Notes: a model not told the origin generated them from the letters alone. A DNA stretch of 64,000 bases from Flammula alnicola (GCA_015499995.1 JADNRV010000175.1:1-64000), one strand, 5' to 3'. Positions 20,101 through 33,400 are shown, counted from the stretch's first letter. Program-made: numbers and translations.

Positions 20101-21775
20101 AAGAATGCTTTAACCCGCTCGTTTTCGCTTCGCAAAAGCTCGTCAGGGATTCGTAGCTGAACGAACCTTCGCGAGCCATAGTAACGCGCGAATCGATGAG
20201 ATCGTCGTTTCTCCATCGGCTCGAGCACTATTTTGTACGACGTGTCACTTTTGACAAGTCGAGCCAGTTGCTGAACCTGGCCACCATACCAATCGGCGCT
20301 TCCTTTCCATTCGCCCATGAGCCCTAAACCTCGAGACATGTTCTCTTTGATGGCCGCTTGCTCGCGATCGAGTTCCTTCCTACAAAATGCATAAATACGA
20401 CACTAAAATTGAATGATGATTTGACAATTACCAAATGTTTAGATTGGAAAGTTGAGCAGAGCGGCCGCCCATGACTGATTGGACTTTGGGAGCAGTTTCC
20501 TCATTGCTGCCTTTAAATTCCAGAATATGTGCCCTGACACCATCCCAAGACCAAGTACCAGTCGATACGCCACGAGCAAGCTCATATTGTGTGCCCCATT
20601 CAATCTCGTTTTCATCCAACATTTTTTGCGTTTTGTCACAGTGGGCAATAATGACGCGCTCTAGGTCGGTACCAAACGGACTGTTCGAGAACCGCAACAC
20701 CGATTCCGGAACCTTGTTGACGTCGACAGCTGCGGAAGGTGATGTCGTGGATGATTGAAATTTGGCCTCAACCTTCTGAGTCTTACGCTGTGTGACGTTT
20801 GGTGACATTTCCGTATTGAAAATATCCCTAACGTATGCGGGAGCAGCGTTCTTTCGTGTGTATGAAGGTGACTGGTGGTCGATTGATTGAGTTTTCGATC
20901 CTCCAGATGTGCCGACAGATGTTGACATCGAGAAAGATTCCATAGAAGATACGCTGCTCGTGACAGATAGTTGCGAAAACAGCGAATTCATGGAAGATTG
21001 GGAAGAATCGGTGGAGACGGGAATTGGGCCATAGTAAAGAGATGACGACCTAGTTGGTGGGTCCGACACGTCGAGGTCTGTTGGCGCTACTGGTGTGTTA
21101 GCATGGACCGAAAACCCAGAGAACATGGAACATGCATACACACCTTCGTCGTCGGAGTCCTCGATAATGATAACTCGACGGTCACCCGTCCTCTGCTATG
21201 CCATGATAAGCGTATTAAAGGAGAGCATTTAAGTAAAGAGTACCTGTGATGTATGATGCTCGTGACCTGGTCGACTCGGAGTCGAAGGTACTGCTCAACG
21301 AGTTATTATGTGATGACGATGTATTATTTCTCGCACTCACGAGACCTGCTATCGACGGCCATCTTCTTGAATACTTTATCGATGGCGGTGTTGCGACTGC
21401 TTGGGGTGCCTGCAGCAGAGATAGCCGAGCCCTTTGAGGGAGTTGTGGGATGTGTAGTTCGAACACCCACTGTGCTGGCGGAAGAAATGGAAGCTTCGTG
21501 ATTATGAATGAGCTAGTGCAACATGCGAGAAGGTGAATTTATTCACCATTATCCGGAAAACTAGTGGCGGGCTCCTTAACTGGGCGTCGAGCGCTTCGAC
21601 TCGGGGAATTCGCTGCATCGGCACGCCGCACACCATCTTTGCGCGGTGTGGGAGAGGCAGGATCTTTCTCTTTCTGTCTCTTCGACGGGGAAATGACCCA
21701 GAACTCATCTGGACCAAAGGTCAAAACGAAAGGTTACTATGAAGGACACGAAACACGAACCACTGGATGGGACAT
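17194..21775 (-). CDS. Eukaryotic RNA-dependent RNA polymerase (QDE-1/RDR family)
   Basis: Fitted by eye to 16 exons: 21775-21757 (tentative), 21708-21547, 21493-21341, 21290-21244, 21195-21144, 21089-20432, 20379-19908, 19848-19749, 19698-19051, 18984-18811, 18754-18648, 18594-18553, 18493-18394, 18333-18322, 18269-17978 and 17926-17194; about 1256 aa. RdRP hallmarks in order: RRSHRFARYYGSRRFVQLRIP, VLMTDGCGFMNHAAL, DPLGVLKEGEIYYRFS, EGEIVLGRYPIRLPSDMQK, VIIISTQGKRSIASLLA, and the metal-binding DMDGD at 912-916. The N-terminal 300 residues are Ser/Thr-rich and disordered. The enzyme copies single-stranded RNA into dsRNA for Dicer in quelling or transposon silencing. Odd points: a 12-nt micro-exon encodes part of DMDGD; the intron at 18755-18810 is GC-AG; the usual Gly-Gly before the motif is Asp-Gly. 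The first exon and start codon are uncertain; the rest keeps frame throughout. Confidence 0.92.
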
Positions 21776-22240
21776 CAGATGAACTCAGATCAGCCGCAGG
21801 AACATGATCAAAGAAACCGCCCTATTCAGATGTCAGAAAATCGATGTTTCCTTTTCAACGATGAGCGTACGGACCCTGTCCGACTGTTGTGGCATGGTGG
21901 GCAATCCAGTGGGTATAATCGCGGGGTTGAATTTTGGCATGAGGGCGCAAGGTAATTTAGGTATCCAAGAAAGGCCGGGTATCCAAAGATGTTGTGGTAT
22001 TAGATTAAGAAGTAGGGCAGAGGGCTTATGTGGAGATTGAGTTCTGATAAAAGACTCATGGCATCTTGCCAACTACAGTGGCGGATTCAGAAGACAGAAG
22101 ACAGCCTGCAGCAACCCTGACCCGTCAACCTGACCAGTGTCAGAAATACATTTCGTGACCAATCACGTGCTGACGCGAATATGTGATGGTCGTCACGTTC
22201 GAGTAGCCAACTTGAACACGACCAACCACCAGCTCCAGCC
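21776..22240. promoter_or_regulatory. Divergent promoter interval, RdRP / centrin
   Basis: 465 bp separate the tentative RdRP start from the centrin ATG, with the genes pointing away from each other, so both promoters must lie here. CACGTG-like and TGACG motifs occur near 22140-22200 (ATCACGTGCTGACG, GTCACG). A non-AUG upstream RdRP exon could also lie here. I see no TATA box I would trust. Confidence 0.45.
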
Positions 22241-22932
22241 ATGTATACCTCCTCAGCGGTTCAAAAGGCCAAACGACGCACACATACGCGTATAGATCTC
22301 ACGGACGAACAAAAACAAGAGATAAAGGAAGCATTCGAGCTCTTCGACACGGATAAGGACGGATGTGTAGATTACCACGAACTCAAAGTCGCGATGCGAG
22401 CGCTTGGGTTTGATCTCAAAAAGGCAGAAGTCCTAAAGCTGTTGCGAGATCATGATAAAGACAATCTTGGTCTCATGGATTTCCAAGACTTCGCAAAAAT
22501 CAGTGAGTAAACACGTCATTTCGAGCCTCGTCCTTCCTTCTGGGTTTGGCACACCTATCATGCCCTCTGCACTTTCTTGACCCTACGATGCATTATTTGA
22601 CTTGATTCCTTTGTTCATATGAACTGATCCTCTATCTCTATAAGTGAGTGAACGGATACTGGAACGTGATCCTATGGAAGAAATTCGACGTGCCTTCAAA
22701 TTATTTGACGACGATGGAACAGGAAAGATTAGCGTGCGGAACCTAAGGCGCGTGGCGAAAGAGATCGGAGACCGGTTAGAGGAGGATGAACTGTGCGTTC
22801 AATTTCTCGTTGATACATTTTTTTTGCCTGACTTGTTATAATAGGAAAGCTATGATCGAGGAATTCGATCTTGACCAGGACGGCGAGATTAACGAGCAAG
22901 AGTTCTTCGCCATCATGATGGACGATGCATAG
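22241..22932 (+). CDS. Centrin (Cdc31-type EF-hand protein)
   Basis: Three exons: 22241-22502, 22645-22792 and 22845-22932. Introns are 142 and 52 nt; the product is 165 aa, the usual centrin length. Four EF-hands are present: [12 protein letters not shown] (complete), a degenerate second loop ([12 protein letters not shown]), [12 protein letters not shown] and [12 protein letters not shown], followed by the typical end FFAIMMDDA. The short basic N-terminus ([11 protein letters not shown]) precedes [17 protein letters not shown]. Centrin acts at the spindle pole body in duplication, binding Ca2+ and Sfi1-like repeats, and in fungi also in mRNA export and DNA repair complexes. The first intron is longer than the local average. 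Confidence 0.95.
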
Positions 22933-23396
22933 CAGCCATAATTCCGCCACGTCCTTGGATACATGCCGTCTTGTTTCTCATGCTATCGTCTATTTATCCG
23001 CATACATCTCCACTTCGCTTGTGTATTCATGTTCTCCAATCGCATATCAGTGTGCGAGTATAATTCAGGCATGTGAGTACTCCATCTCACTTTTCTCGAC
23101 GCCACCTCGAAATACTTACTCTTCTCTCAGATTTCTACCACCGATGTATTAGCTACGTAGTCGGCGTCAATACCATTGCTGCTGACCCTGTATTCGAAAA
23201 GAGGGAATGGGGCGCATGATTGTTAGTTTCTCGGCGTGCGGTGAGGCATTCCATCCTTAAATAGTGCATTAACCTGGACATCGGCGCTCTTTTCTTCGGC
23301 CCATTGGTGTGAAATGAACACCTAATCCCGGACCAATCACGAGATTTATATCCCATTCACCTCGAATAGTCCATCGCGTCCCAGGGAGAGCTATTC
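22933..23396. other. Centrin 3' flank, no gene seen
   Basis: 464 bp that should contain the centrin 3' UTR and terminator. No frame or repeat stands out. Confidence 0.5.
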
Positions 23397-23537
23397 ATGC
23401 TCAACACTCGAGCACAGATTGGCCGTAAGGCCATTAAGCGGAAACACGACCTCGGTAGCTTTCATCTAAATGACCTTCCCCACGAAGTACTTCGGTTTAT
23501 CTTCATCCAGAACTGTCACTTGGTCAGTTCTTCGTAA
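23397..23537 (+). pseudogene. F-box protein stub
   Basis: A 46-codon ORF from ATG 23397 to TAA 23535-23537. It contains LNDLPHEVLRFIFIQNCH, the start of an F-box helix as in many agaric F-box proteins, after a basic leader. F-boxes bind Skp1 in SCF ubiquitin ligases. The ORF ends where the rest of the F-box and the LRR region should follow. A possible donor (GTCAGT at 23522) exists, but no convincing downstream exon is seen. It is probably a truncated gene or gene remnant. Confidence 0.45.
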
Positions 23538-25021
23538 AACTACCGTCTCTTAACTCCGTCTTACTTTCTGATGCATCGTCGAGCGATAGGTTCTTAACTC
23601 ATGACCAACTTGGAACTATTCTAATGATTTTGGCGGGAAATAATTTTCTCCAGAACATGGTGACACTGCTCACTTCATCACATCGAATAAATAGGGTGCA
23701 TGAGAACATGAACCAATAATGAGGCGGTGAGAGTCGAAAACCTCACGGCACTTGCGTTACATTTTTTTTTTGCAGAAATTGAGACAGTACATGAAGTTAG
23801 GCCCACCTGAATCGGAGCGCGCCTTGCAAGTCTGATTGCCCAACCGATATAATGTATGTACCTCGACTTGCAACTCGAAATACCTATTGAGCCTGATGTC
23901 AGGTTTGAGGCAGCTGGTCGAGAAGCGACCGGTACGGCATGGCATAGAAACTATTAAAGAAAACAGGACAGAGATGGTAGGACATCCTTCCAGGCCATCC
24001 TTCTATGTCCACAGGCAATTGCGGTTTTAGGATGCTTATCTCCAGCGAATCTTCCGGTCTAAACATACATGTCAGCGTGGTTAATATTCTCGAATCTCGA
24101 CGGCGTCGCCCCGCGTCAATCAACGCACTTGACCTGTCAAGTGGCAGCACAGGTCACCTGCGGGCATCCGATAGATCAGATGCGATAGATCAGGACAAAA
24201 AGCCTTGCGATCATCCTGACTTATCTTTGTTGTTCTCAGTCTTCGCTCTTCTGCACGCAGCCAAAGCACCCGGCCTTGACTCAATGAGAACAATCCTCCA
24301 TCTCGATCTCTATCAACGAAAATACAAATTGAACGCCAGGTTTTCTCAGCAGAACGAAGGAAGGGAGTGGAGGAAACGGATGAAAGGAAATGCATATTTT
24401 ACGCCGCAGGAACGGATATATACAAGATTTTCCTGACTTGGGAAAAGCCGACACATCCATATCTGATCAACCAGATGGAATGTATGAGCAAATTTTGAAA
24501 TGGCATTACCCGCGGTCATTTTTTCATCGGGCAACCGTCAACATGGGAACTCGTCTGTTTGAACTCGTCTGTTTTCCGCTGTGTTATCATTACAGCTGCA
24601 CCTCTGCACCCTCGTTGTCTCCGTGCATACAGAAAGTTGCAGGCGGACATGACGGAGCTCTGTGAACGATCCCCCATTGGAATTGGCCTAGAAGGAACGA
24701 GAAACGTAAAAAAAAGCAAGGACCATAATAGCATGTCCGACATTCACCTCCAGTTATTATATCTCAATCATAATGGATATCAAGGCACATCGTCGCATGT
24801 TGGCATTACCCCGGTGTGTGGCTTGCAACATCAATGCATTATGCTTCATGCCCTCCGAGCAAGCACGATCAGCTGGCCAGAGCCTGTCAGAGCAACAGAC
24901 CCCAGAGGGCGCACGCCGAAAACGTCGCGATATCGGCCAAATGTCCTAAAGTGCCACAGTGCGGTACGCAAGTGACCGGCTACCCGGCAATACCTTTTCT
25001 GATGACGGCCCTGAGGAGGAC

Positions 25022-25625
25022 ATCTGATCCGCTGGAAAATTGAGCCACAGACGGTCTGGCAGACGGTCTGGCGGACAGTCCGGCAGACTCATGGGCACTC
25101 CTCTACAGAGCGTGACAAGTGACCTAAATCACGCTCCCGCCCTTCTCAATGCCTCTCGACCCCAACACAGAACTGAATGGCGAAGAAATGGTGGCATTGA
25201 AACAAGTACATTACATGGTTTAAATACCTATTACTATTCATGCTTTTTCCAACCCACGCACACTTTTTCCCTCCTAGAACATTATCCTGGAGTGAGTGGC
25301 ACATACATTGCTTGAAAGCAGTAGTGCTTTGACGTTGGTTTGATATCTGCAAGTGTGGCGTGTACTGTAGGAGTCCGTGCTTTGACCCGTGCAGCCCGCC
25401 GCGGTGTGGTGCCACTTGTGAATTTGGACGGTGTGATGTCTACGGCTTGTTTGATGTGTCCGATGATGATGTGTGAGGCAGCACTGTGGTCGTGATGGAC
25501 AGTGGTGGGCTGCGGTGGTGCAAAGGGCGGCGGGATGTCACACTACCATCACAAAAGAAACATATGTAGAGTCTGGCAGACAGTCTGGCGGACGGTCTGC
25601 CGTTTTGATTTCCAGCAGATCAGAT
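25022..25625. mobile_element. Possible non-autonomous DNA transposon with imperfect inverted repeats
   Basis: The left arm (25022-25090) and the reverse complement of the right arm (25569-25625) share ATCTGATCYGCTGGAAA, followed by tandem variants of GGTCTGGCRGAC and ending GGCAGACTC. Over the last 33 positions 26 match. The left arm holds one more unit than the right. Between the arms is about 480 bp without a transposase. Inverted arms built of short GC-rich repeats recall subterminal repeats of hAT-like elements, but the outer ends and target duplication were not found. Confidence 0.45.
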
Positions 25626-28492
25626 TTCTTGGCCCTGAGGCGCTGATGACTCCAGATGGCAAAAAAGCGCCACATTTTATGTACTCTACTTGATCACCTA
25701 CATACGAAATGGGAATGGAAATGATAACAGTGACTGACTCTCTCTGGCTCTGTTAAGCTTAACCTGAGCCACATTTTCCGTACTAGGGCTCATTCTGTTA
25801 CCGCCACCACACGCTGAGGGTTAGGGAATGCCGCCCTTTCGAGGTCAACTAGTAAGTATTCTGTAGCCCTACCCTCATTACTGAATATCCTGGATGGACA
25901 GCAGCTACATTCTGTAGCTGAATTTCGGCAACTACTTAGCCAGAATCGAGGTCGTGATTGATCAAATCGGATGGACTCTAGCTCTAGCTAGCCTGCTCTA
26001 GCCTCAATAATCAACGTCCCACAGTTGTAACGATGCCAGACAATGTGACTCACTTGACTGACACAGCTTAGCAGCGTCGCCGAGAGGTGGATTCGTGCAG
26101 CCCGGGACCTGAGCGTCTGTCATTGTATTCAAGGCCCAACAAAGTGCCTTGTTCATACATCAAGTTGCCGACGTCCAAGGCAGCGTAAATAAGCCAAAGA
26201 ACAGCAGAACTTCATAACATCGTGCATATGCAACTCCTGAAATTGCGCTGTCAGTTGTGTTCGGTTCTTTCCTCGCAATCCCTGGCTCTTGTAGTCGCAA
26301 TCTCCGTCTATGTAGAGCCTTCTGACACAGCTGTAAGGAGCATTCATTAAATTTACATGAAACGCGCAAAGGTAGTACCTTTGATGAATAGGAATGAACT
26401 ATGCACATAAGACAAAGGCTTCAAGCTTCAGGACCGAGAGTGGATAGATGGAGCAATGAGTTAAGATAGGGCTTTCCGGTCCAAGAAGGAGGAGGTAGTA
26501 AGGTCAGCGAGGAGCGAGGAGATAATTAAAAGAACACGAGAAGCCGTCGGAGTCAAGCAATCATTTCAAGCACAGATGCAGATACAGACGCTTATCTCCA
26601 GTGATTGACGCTGCGACTTCCTCGCTCGGACCCACCGCGTGGGTCATTCATTGTTGTGTCATGCACGATCCTGCGGGTCTAGAAGGCAGAGAAAAGGAAC
26701 AACAATATTCTCGAATCCAGTGAACATAGAGCACATAAATGAAACAAGGCGCGAAAACGAAAAGAAGCCTAAAGGCTGAGACCAGGTGATGCTGGTGGCA
26801 CCCCAGGCAGCCTAGGACATGATTGTAAGGGCGGAACAGTATACCGCTTCCAGGAATAGAGGCGGCCTGCCACTCCACCCTCCGCATTTTCGTATCGTCC
26901 CTCGTGAGCAGTCCAACATGGCTTCCAGTTCCGGAGGTATCATCATATCAGGCTTCCCTGTCGCTGCCACAAATCGTGTCAGATTCAACAATAAAAATAA
27001 AATAAAGCCTATCTCAGCACTCGCTGGACCCTAGGAACTGGATGTCCTGAAAACGGCAAAACGCGAAAGGCAAGGGCGTGGAGGCAGATAGCTAGCCAAA
27101 AGTTCAAACTTATCATAATAGATATCAACAACCAATCAACAACAGAGAGCGAGATAAGGACAGAAATTTGGCCCTCCGGTTCTCGCTATGTACACTCGTC
27201 TGGTAAGGTGGCGAACTATGAGCACATTGGAATATCGCTAGTGGGTGTTGAAGACTGCCTGGATCATTGGAATAACATTTTCGTCGATTAACGACGTGTG
27301 ATAGCCTGTCCATTGCATGGCTCGCATAACAAATAATCAGCGATCGAAAGAGGATCGAAACACTAAATTGGTGCTCAATCAGGGTTCAACGTTCGACCTC
27401 CACGGCCTTGATCCAACTTGGTCCCGTCAACTCGGGTCTGGGGATTTAAAATTATCATTTCATCTCCCACTACGAACGTTTTATCAAAACGTCCAGAAAT
27501 CACGCCACGATGATGCAAGTCTCCATCCATGCTTCATCTCTCTCCCGGACGATTGGAGATACAGTACCCATGGTCAGTTGGGTACAAGGAAGAGGTGTGC
27601 GACTACGTATACCCGGAAGGAGTTCCGTTCATCTATGCATTGATAGTATATGTATTGCGAAGGAATGGTGAATGGGGGAAATCGCGGAGGTGGTCATGTC
27701 GACATACACGTCCCCAAACCGTGAGTCTGAGCATGTAACCAAAGCTGAGTCTGGAGTAGAGTGGGGTCACTGTCTGATACGTCCGAGCTTGAGCATCAAG
27801 TCGACAAAGTCTCGGTGGACGACCCTCGGGCTCGTCAAAGAAGATGTCGATAGAATAACTGCGCACACAACGCCTTATTGGCAGAGTCCATCATGAGAGG
27901 ATACTTACCCAGAAATAGCTCTACGAGTCAGATTAATGCGCAAATGTGAGGACGTCTCCTCGAAAGAAGCAAACTTAAAAAAAATTAGAACGTGGGGCCA
28001 GGGAGACAATATTTGTACTCGTACAGCACTAGCCGAGCTAGTGGACGCGTGTTGGGTGTGCGTCTATGTACGCATGCGCATGATGCCACATACGCCCATA
28101 CTTGCCATACACGAACTTTTAGCCCGCGCCCGAACCTGCATACATAAACTTGGAAAAACAAACGCCACCGAACGTGGATATCGATGCGACATCAGCTGAC
28201 CCTATGATCGATCCCTTTCCTCTTTCTGCACTAAATGCATTGCAAAAAATGAAATTCTGGGGTAAATATCCGCGCCTTCAACGTCTTGATCGACCGACCA
28301 TCTGCCAATTGTCGTCCGAGCGAAAGAAAATTATTTTAAACCTCCCTACCTGAACATCGACCGAAGCTCCAACTTCCCGTCTGACAATATAACGCCTGTA
28401 CAATCTCCGTCGGCTATCAGTGAAATCCCCATTTCCCCAATCATGACCAACTGACATGGGGAGAAGGACCTAAAAGAACCAAACAAGAGCCC

Positions 28493-28514
28493 GAAAGAAA
28501 GAAAGAAAGAAAAG
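28493..28514. repeat. GAAA microsatellite
   Basis: About five tandem GAAA units. No associated gene. Confidence 0.8.
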
Positions 28515-30468
28515 CCTGAGATATGGAGAGGTCACGCTGAAAGTACTAATTTGACATCATCTCTCTCGAATCGCGCGCAACTTGACAAATTCTCGAATTA
28601 ATTTATCGAGTTGTGGTTGGGTGGCCTTGCTTGCTTGATCAATATGATATCGCACCAAGCTGGCGGACCACGAGTTTGGATGAAATGTACCCTAATGCAC
28701 TACTAGGCCTCATCAGGCTTCAAGTCCGACGTCCTCCCAGGGCGGCGGAGGCGCGGGGGTGGCCATGGATAATGATTGGGAATGGGAATAGAATTCGAAT
28801 TCGGGAAGCCGACGTCCTCCGCACATCTTTATGCACGTGCACGTTCCAGGGCGCGCGGCAGCGTTTCCAACGCATGCGTTTGAGGCACCTCGGGATCTGA
28901 CGTGTCTGTCAGCGTGCGTGTCGTCCGCAGCTGGGATCTTCTGGAGAGATACAAGGCAGCAGGAATAGATAACCGGGACCCAGTTATATAGAACTTAGAT
29001 CTATAGAGCGCACATCACTGAACTTGATCAAGAAAGACGCAGGCGTCAATGCAAAGAAGAAGCGAGGACCAGAAGATACAATCTCTCGATAAACAAGCGT
29101 ATTCAGGGTCGGCGGAGTTACATAGTTCCATGGAGGAGGAGGAGGAAGAGGGTATCGATATCCAAAACGTCAAATCAACGTCGACGTCGACGTCAAGTCG
29201 CATTGTTGAAAAATTTAGACCTGAATTCTATCTCTTACAAATTACGATTAGAGTCCAGGCTAGCGCCGTGGAGTAACCAAAAAATTCTCATTCGATATCC
29301 ATCTTGCATCTCTTCTCACCTTGCCTCTCTCAAAGTGTGTTTGAATGTTAATACTATTGAGAGCTTCTTTAGATATAAGCTGGTAAATAAAGCGCTGCGT
29401 GCGAAGCAGTGCTAATATCGAGTAGGGTAATGGTTTATTTTGTACGTAGATAATAAGACCTTTTGTCAGTATGTGAGTATAGTAAAGTACTTTGTGCGGC
29501 GGGTCGCGCGTCGTGATTAGGCACACACACAAGGGCGAGGAAGGAGACGGACGGCCGGGGAAAGCACCATGTCCGTTCGTCGTATATTCCTCTTGACCGA
29601 AGCTTGGGCTTGAAGCTTGAAGAACCGTAGTTGGTTGGGTAATAGGCTGGCCCGGAGATAACAACATGAAAGGTGAGAGAGATGAGTTGGAATGAATGAG
29701 TGAAAGGAGAGTGAAATGAAATGCGATAGTGTTGCAAGACATGAAAAAAAAAAATGAATGGTTGATGGTTGATGATGGGTGGTAGCCGTTGGATAGTGGG
29801 TAATGGGTAGTCGTGAATGTTGAATATTGAATGCTGAATGACCGCATGGATGATAGATGGATGGTAGATAGATGGATGGTGGAACGTTGCATGTCATGGA
29901 TATATGCACATCGTAGAAAGAAGCCCCCAAAAAGCACCGTAAAGAAAAAGAACAACAGAAGGAGAGGAAGGGCGTTGAGAAAGCCACGAGTCGCATCGAG
30001 AAGACAAGAGAGAAAGAAAAAAAAAGGAAACCAAAATCCCAAGGCAGAAGGAAGGAAGAAACACCTAGCCCTCAACCGAGACGTCAACTTCCAAAAAGCA
30101 AGTAAGCAGTGGGGAAAAGGTAATGCAATTGAAAGAGAGAACACCAACAACAGGAAAACTCCAAATACACAAGAGAGAGAAGGAAAGAGAGAATGAAAGA
30201 GGAAGGAAGGGCAAGGAAGAACGACAATAACAACAACAGCGGAGGGTAAAACGCCAAGTCCATACATCTTGCTTTTTCGTTTCGATTTTGTCGCATCGTC
30301 CTTCCCCCCTTCCTCCCAAAAAAACAAAACTTCCTTGAGAGTTAACAAAAGGAAGCAGCGTCATCGACAAGGACCTACAAAGCCCAAAGCCACGCCTTGT
30401 CCTGCCTCACACCTCGGACCGTGAACTCAAGCCCAAGCCCAGGCCCAAGTCCCAGCCCAAGTTCGGGC

Positions 30469-33400
30469 TCAAGCCTGCGACTTCCGCCTCGAGCTCGAGC
30501 CACCCGACACCGAGGCAGACGCAGCCCCGTTCGCAGTCGCATTCGAAGTCGTAGTGGTAGTCGAACCAACAGAAACGGTATCAGCCTGCACGTAGTTCTT
30601 GTGCACGCGCATATGCTGTCCGAGGTTATCATGCCGGCTGAAATCCTTGCCGCATCCAGGATACAAGCATCTGTGAGCTGTTCGTTCGAAGGAAAGAAAC
30701 TCGTTAGTAAGAAGGTTCCTGCAGCCAAGGGAGGGGGGGAGAGAAAGTGGATATATGCGCAGGTGGATATATGCGCAAGTGGATATATGCGCGAAAAAAA
30801 ATCCCCAAAAAGAAAAAAAAATACTCACGTTTCTCATAAGTATGTATACTCCTCACATGCCTCTTCAAATGTTCCCCTCTCGCAAAACACTTCCCACATC
30901 CCTCGACCTCGCACAAGTACATCCTCGCGCCCTTGCCCGCGGGGCCCTGGCGCTTCCTCCCCGCACCGCTCGCGGCACTCCTTAAATCCTCAATGGAGGA
31001 CATCGTCGGCACGCGCCGCCCGCGCGACTTTTTCGTCAGATTCGGCACGGGGATGGGGACGGGCAGCGAGGACGTGGCGCGGAGGCGTTTGCTGCGCGAG
31101 GCGGAGGAGGTAGTGGAGGGGTTGGGCGTGGTCTGCCCCCCGGAGAGCGACGTCGAGGTCTCTGAGCGTGCGTCGCCGTTAATGGAAGAGAGAGAAGGCG
31201 ACAGCGACGCTGATGAGGTGGCCGAGTTATAGCGGCGACCGCTAGCACGCTCGTACCCCGCCGCTGCGTACTGCTGCCGGTGGCCTAGCGAATGCGGCTC
31301 AAAGTACCCCCCGGCATCGGAAGAGTAACTCGTCGGGTACGGGTTATACCGCGCATTGGACGAGCGCGGACGCAAGCTTCGTCCCTCGCCCGTGCTCATA
31401 TACGACGCAAATCCACCCACGCCAGAATTGGGGTACGACGCCGAGGTTGCCGACTGATTGTGGTTGTGGCTGTTATATGCCGGCATACCGTTGGCAGAGG
31501 AAGACCCTGAAGGGACCGTCGATGCCCCTCGGCGCCTACCACCTCCTGCTCTTGTGTTGGTGTTGGCGCTGGAGCGTGTGGACCGTGTGCGTGGCACAAA
31601 CTCGGGATCCTTATCGTCGTCGTCTTCCTCCTCCGACTCGGATTCCAATGGGTCTTCTGCGTCTTCGTCGTCGTCCTCTTCCTCTTCTTCCTGCTGTTCG
31701 TCGACTCCCCCGTTGGACTGGCGCTCCTCGGTGAGCTCCTCGTGCTCGTTGACCTCGCTATCAGTGTCCAAGATCTCTTCTTCTCCCGAATCGTCTACCT
31801 GGTGTTGCTGTCGACCCCGTGTAAGGTGATCGTGGTCGCTCTCCTCGCCCTCTGCATCTCTCTCTGTTTCGTCCTCGCCTTCGTCCATATACTGCTGCTG
31901 TGGTACCGCCTGCATACCCCCAAACTGCCCATTCTGTTGCTGCTGCTGATCCCAATCATCCTCCTCGCCCTCAGCATCCGCATCCTCCTGGCTAACCATA
32001 TCCCCCACTTCTTCTCCCGGTCCCCCAGCTCCAGCTCCTGGCCCTATACCTCTTACTCCTCCTCCTACGCCTGCTCCCATACCATCCTCCACGCCTCCCA
32101 TCCCAAGAGGCATCCCACCCACAGCAACGACGATCCCATCCATATCCATCCCATCGACCAAACTCATCTCGCTGTCCAGGGTGTTAGTGAGGCTCGCAAG
32201 CGAGTCGCGTCTCTCCTCGCGCAGCTGCTGCTGATGTTGCTGTTGCTGATGGTGATGCGCTGCTGCCCATCCGCCTCCTTTCATCATCTCCATACCCATC
32301 CCAATCTCTTCGTGGTGGTGTTGAAGGTGGTGGGGCACCACGACGTGGGGCGACGATGACGGCGCATGACACACAAAGCGCGGATCGCACGCGGCGACGA
32401 TGCTGCCGTTGCCCGACGGATCGGCATAGGTCGAAAGCGGGGACACGGATGTGCGCGAGTCGGAGGTGGGGGAGAGTTCGGCGGGGTGAATCGTGCCTCT
32501 ACCGCCCCCACCGCCGCTGTAGGTGTGGAATGGCGATCGCGAGTGGTGTTGCTGGTGTTGCTGGTTGTGGTTATGGTGTTGGGCCACGGCCGCTGCATGG
32601 TGTTGGTGCTGCTGGAATGAATTCGAGCTGGTAGGGGAGTAGTACGCCGTAGGCGGAGGCCCGGAAGGGTGGGTCTGCAGCGGAGAGAGAAGGGGATGGT
32701 ACGCCCCGTTCGTGGTGGGGTTGTTAGCAGTAGCAGCGGCATTGGGATCGTGGGAGTGGGACTGGAGGAGATGGTGCGATGGGAGGTTGAGAGGCTCGTA
32801 TGAGATTGAGTTCCTGTGCTGCTGCCCTTGCCCCGACTGGTGCTGGTGGTGCTGGTGGTGCTGGAGAAGCTCATGCGAGTCGGAATAATCGGTGCCCACC
32901 GCCAGGGCAGGGAAGCCGGCCATCTCTTCCTGCTTGATCCTCGGAGCACCGTGTGCAGCTGGGTTGGAAGCGTTGCTCCCATTCGGGGTGGCGGCGATGG
33001 TGGAGGAAAGATCGGCAGCTGAGGAAGAGTAGGAGCCTATCTGGGATGAGGAGAATTGCCCACTTCGGGTGCTATGCTGCTGCTGATGCGGCTGCTGTTG
33101 CCAGGCATCGACGTCGTCGTATATGGGCCCGTTGGACGGCGAATTCTGGAGGTGGTGCTGCTGGAGCGGGTGGCTGGGCAGCGGCGAATGGATCGTTGGC
33201 TGTGGCTGCTGTTGCTGCTGTTGGGTGGCATTATTGAACTGCCGATGAGAAGGTGGGACGGGCTGCGTGATGTAGACCGTAGATTTTGGCTCTGGCGGCT
33301 GTTGGTGGTGATAGCCATGGGGGTAGACGGGTTGAGAGCGGGGTGTCTGGTAGATACTCTGCTGGTGCTGGTGCTGTTTCTTGGACTCGGGCGACCAGGT

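Larger units (their letters stand above)
23538..30468. other. About 6.9 kb with no convincing gene
   Basis: All frames are short and disagree in composition. It holds an inverted-repeat element (25022-25625), a GAAA microsatellite (28493-28514), GATGGATG/TAGATGGA short repeats (29844-29882) and, at 29.7-30.4 kb, a long purine-rich plus strand that is probably the 3' UTR and flank of the zinc-finger gene. The long minus-strand frame at 29260-30348 is an effect of that bias. The part between 26 and 28.4 kb shows nothing I can name. Confidence 0.5.

Noticed and set aside
21502..21717. Minus-strand frame MSSGSFPRRRDRKRK as the RdRP start
   Set aside because: It has a proper ATG but its sequence is Arg-rich shadow; the overlapping frame (FWVISPSKRQKEKDP) joins the next exon in frame and looks coding.
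29260..30348. 362-codon minus-strand frame with Leu/Phe/Ser runs
   Set aside because: It mirrors a purine-rich plus strand with AG repeats; there are no domains or plausible start, and it lies where the zinc-finger gene's 3' UTR is expected.
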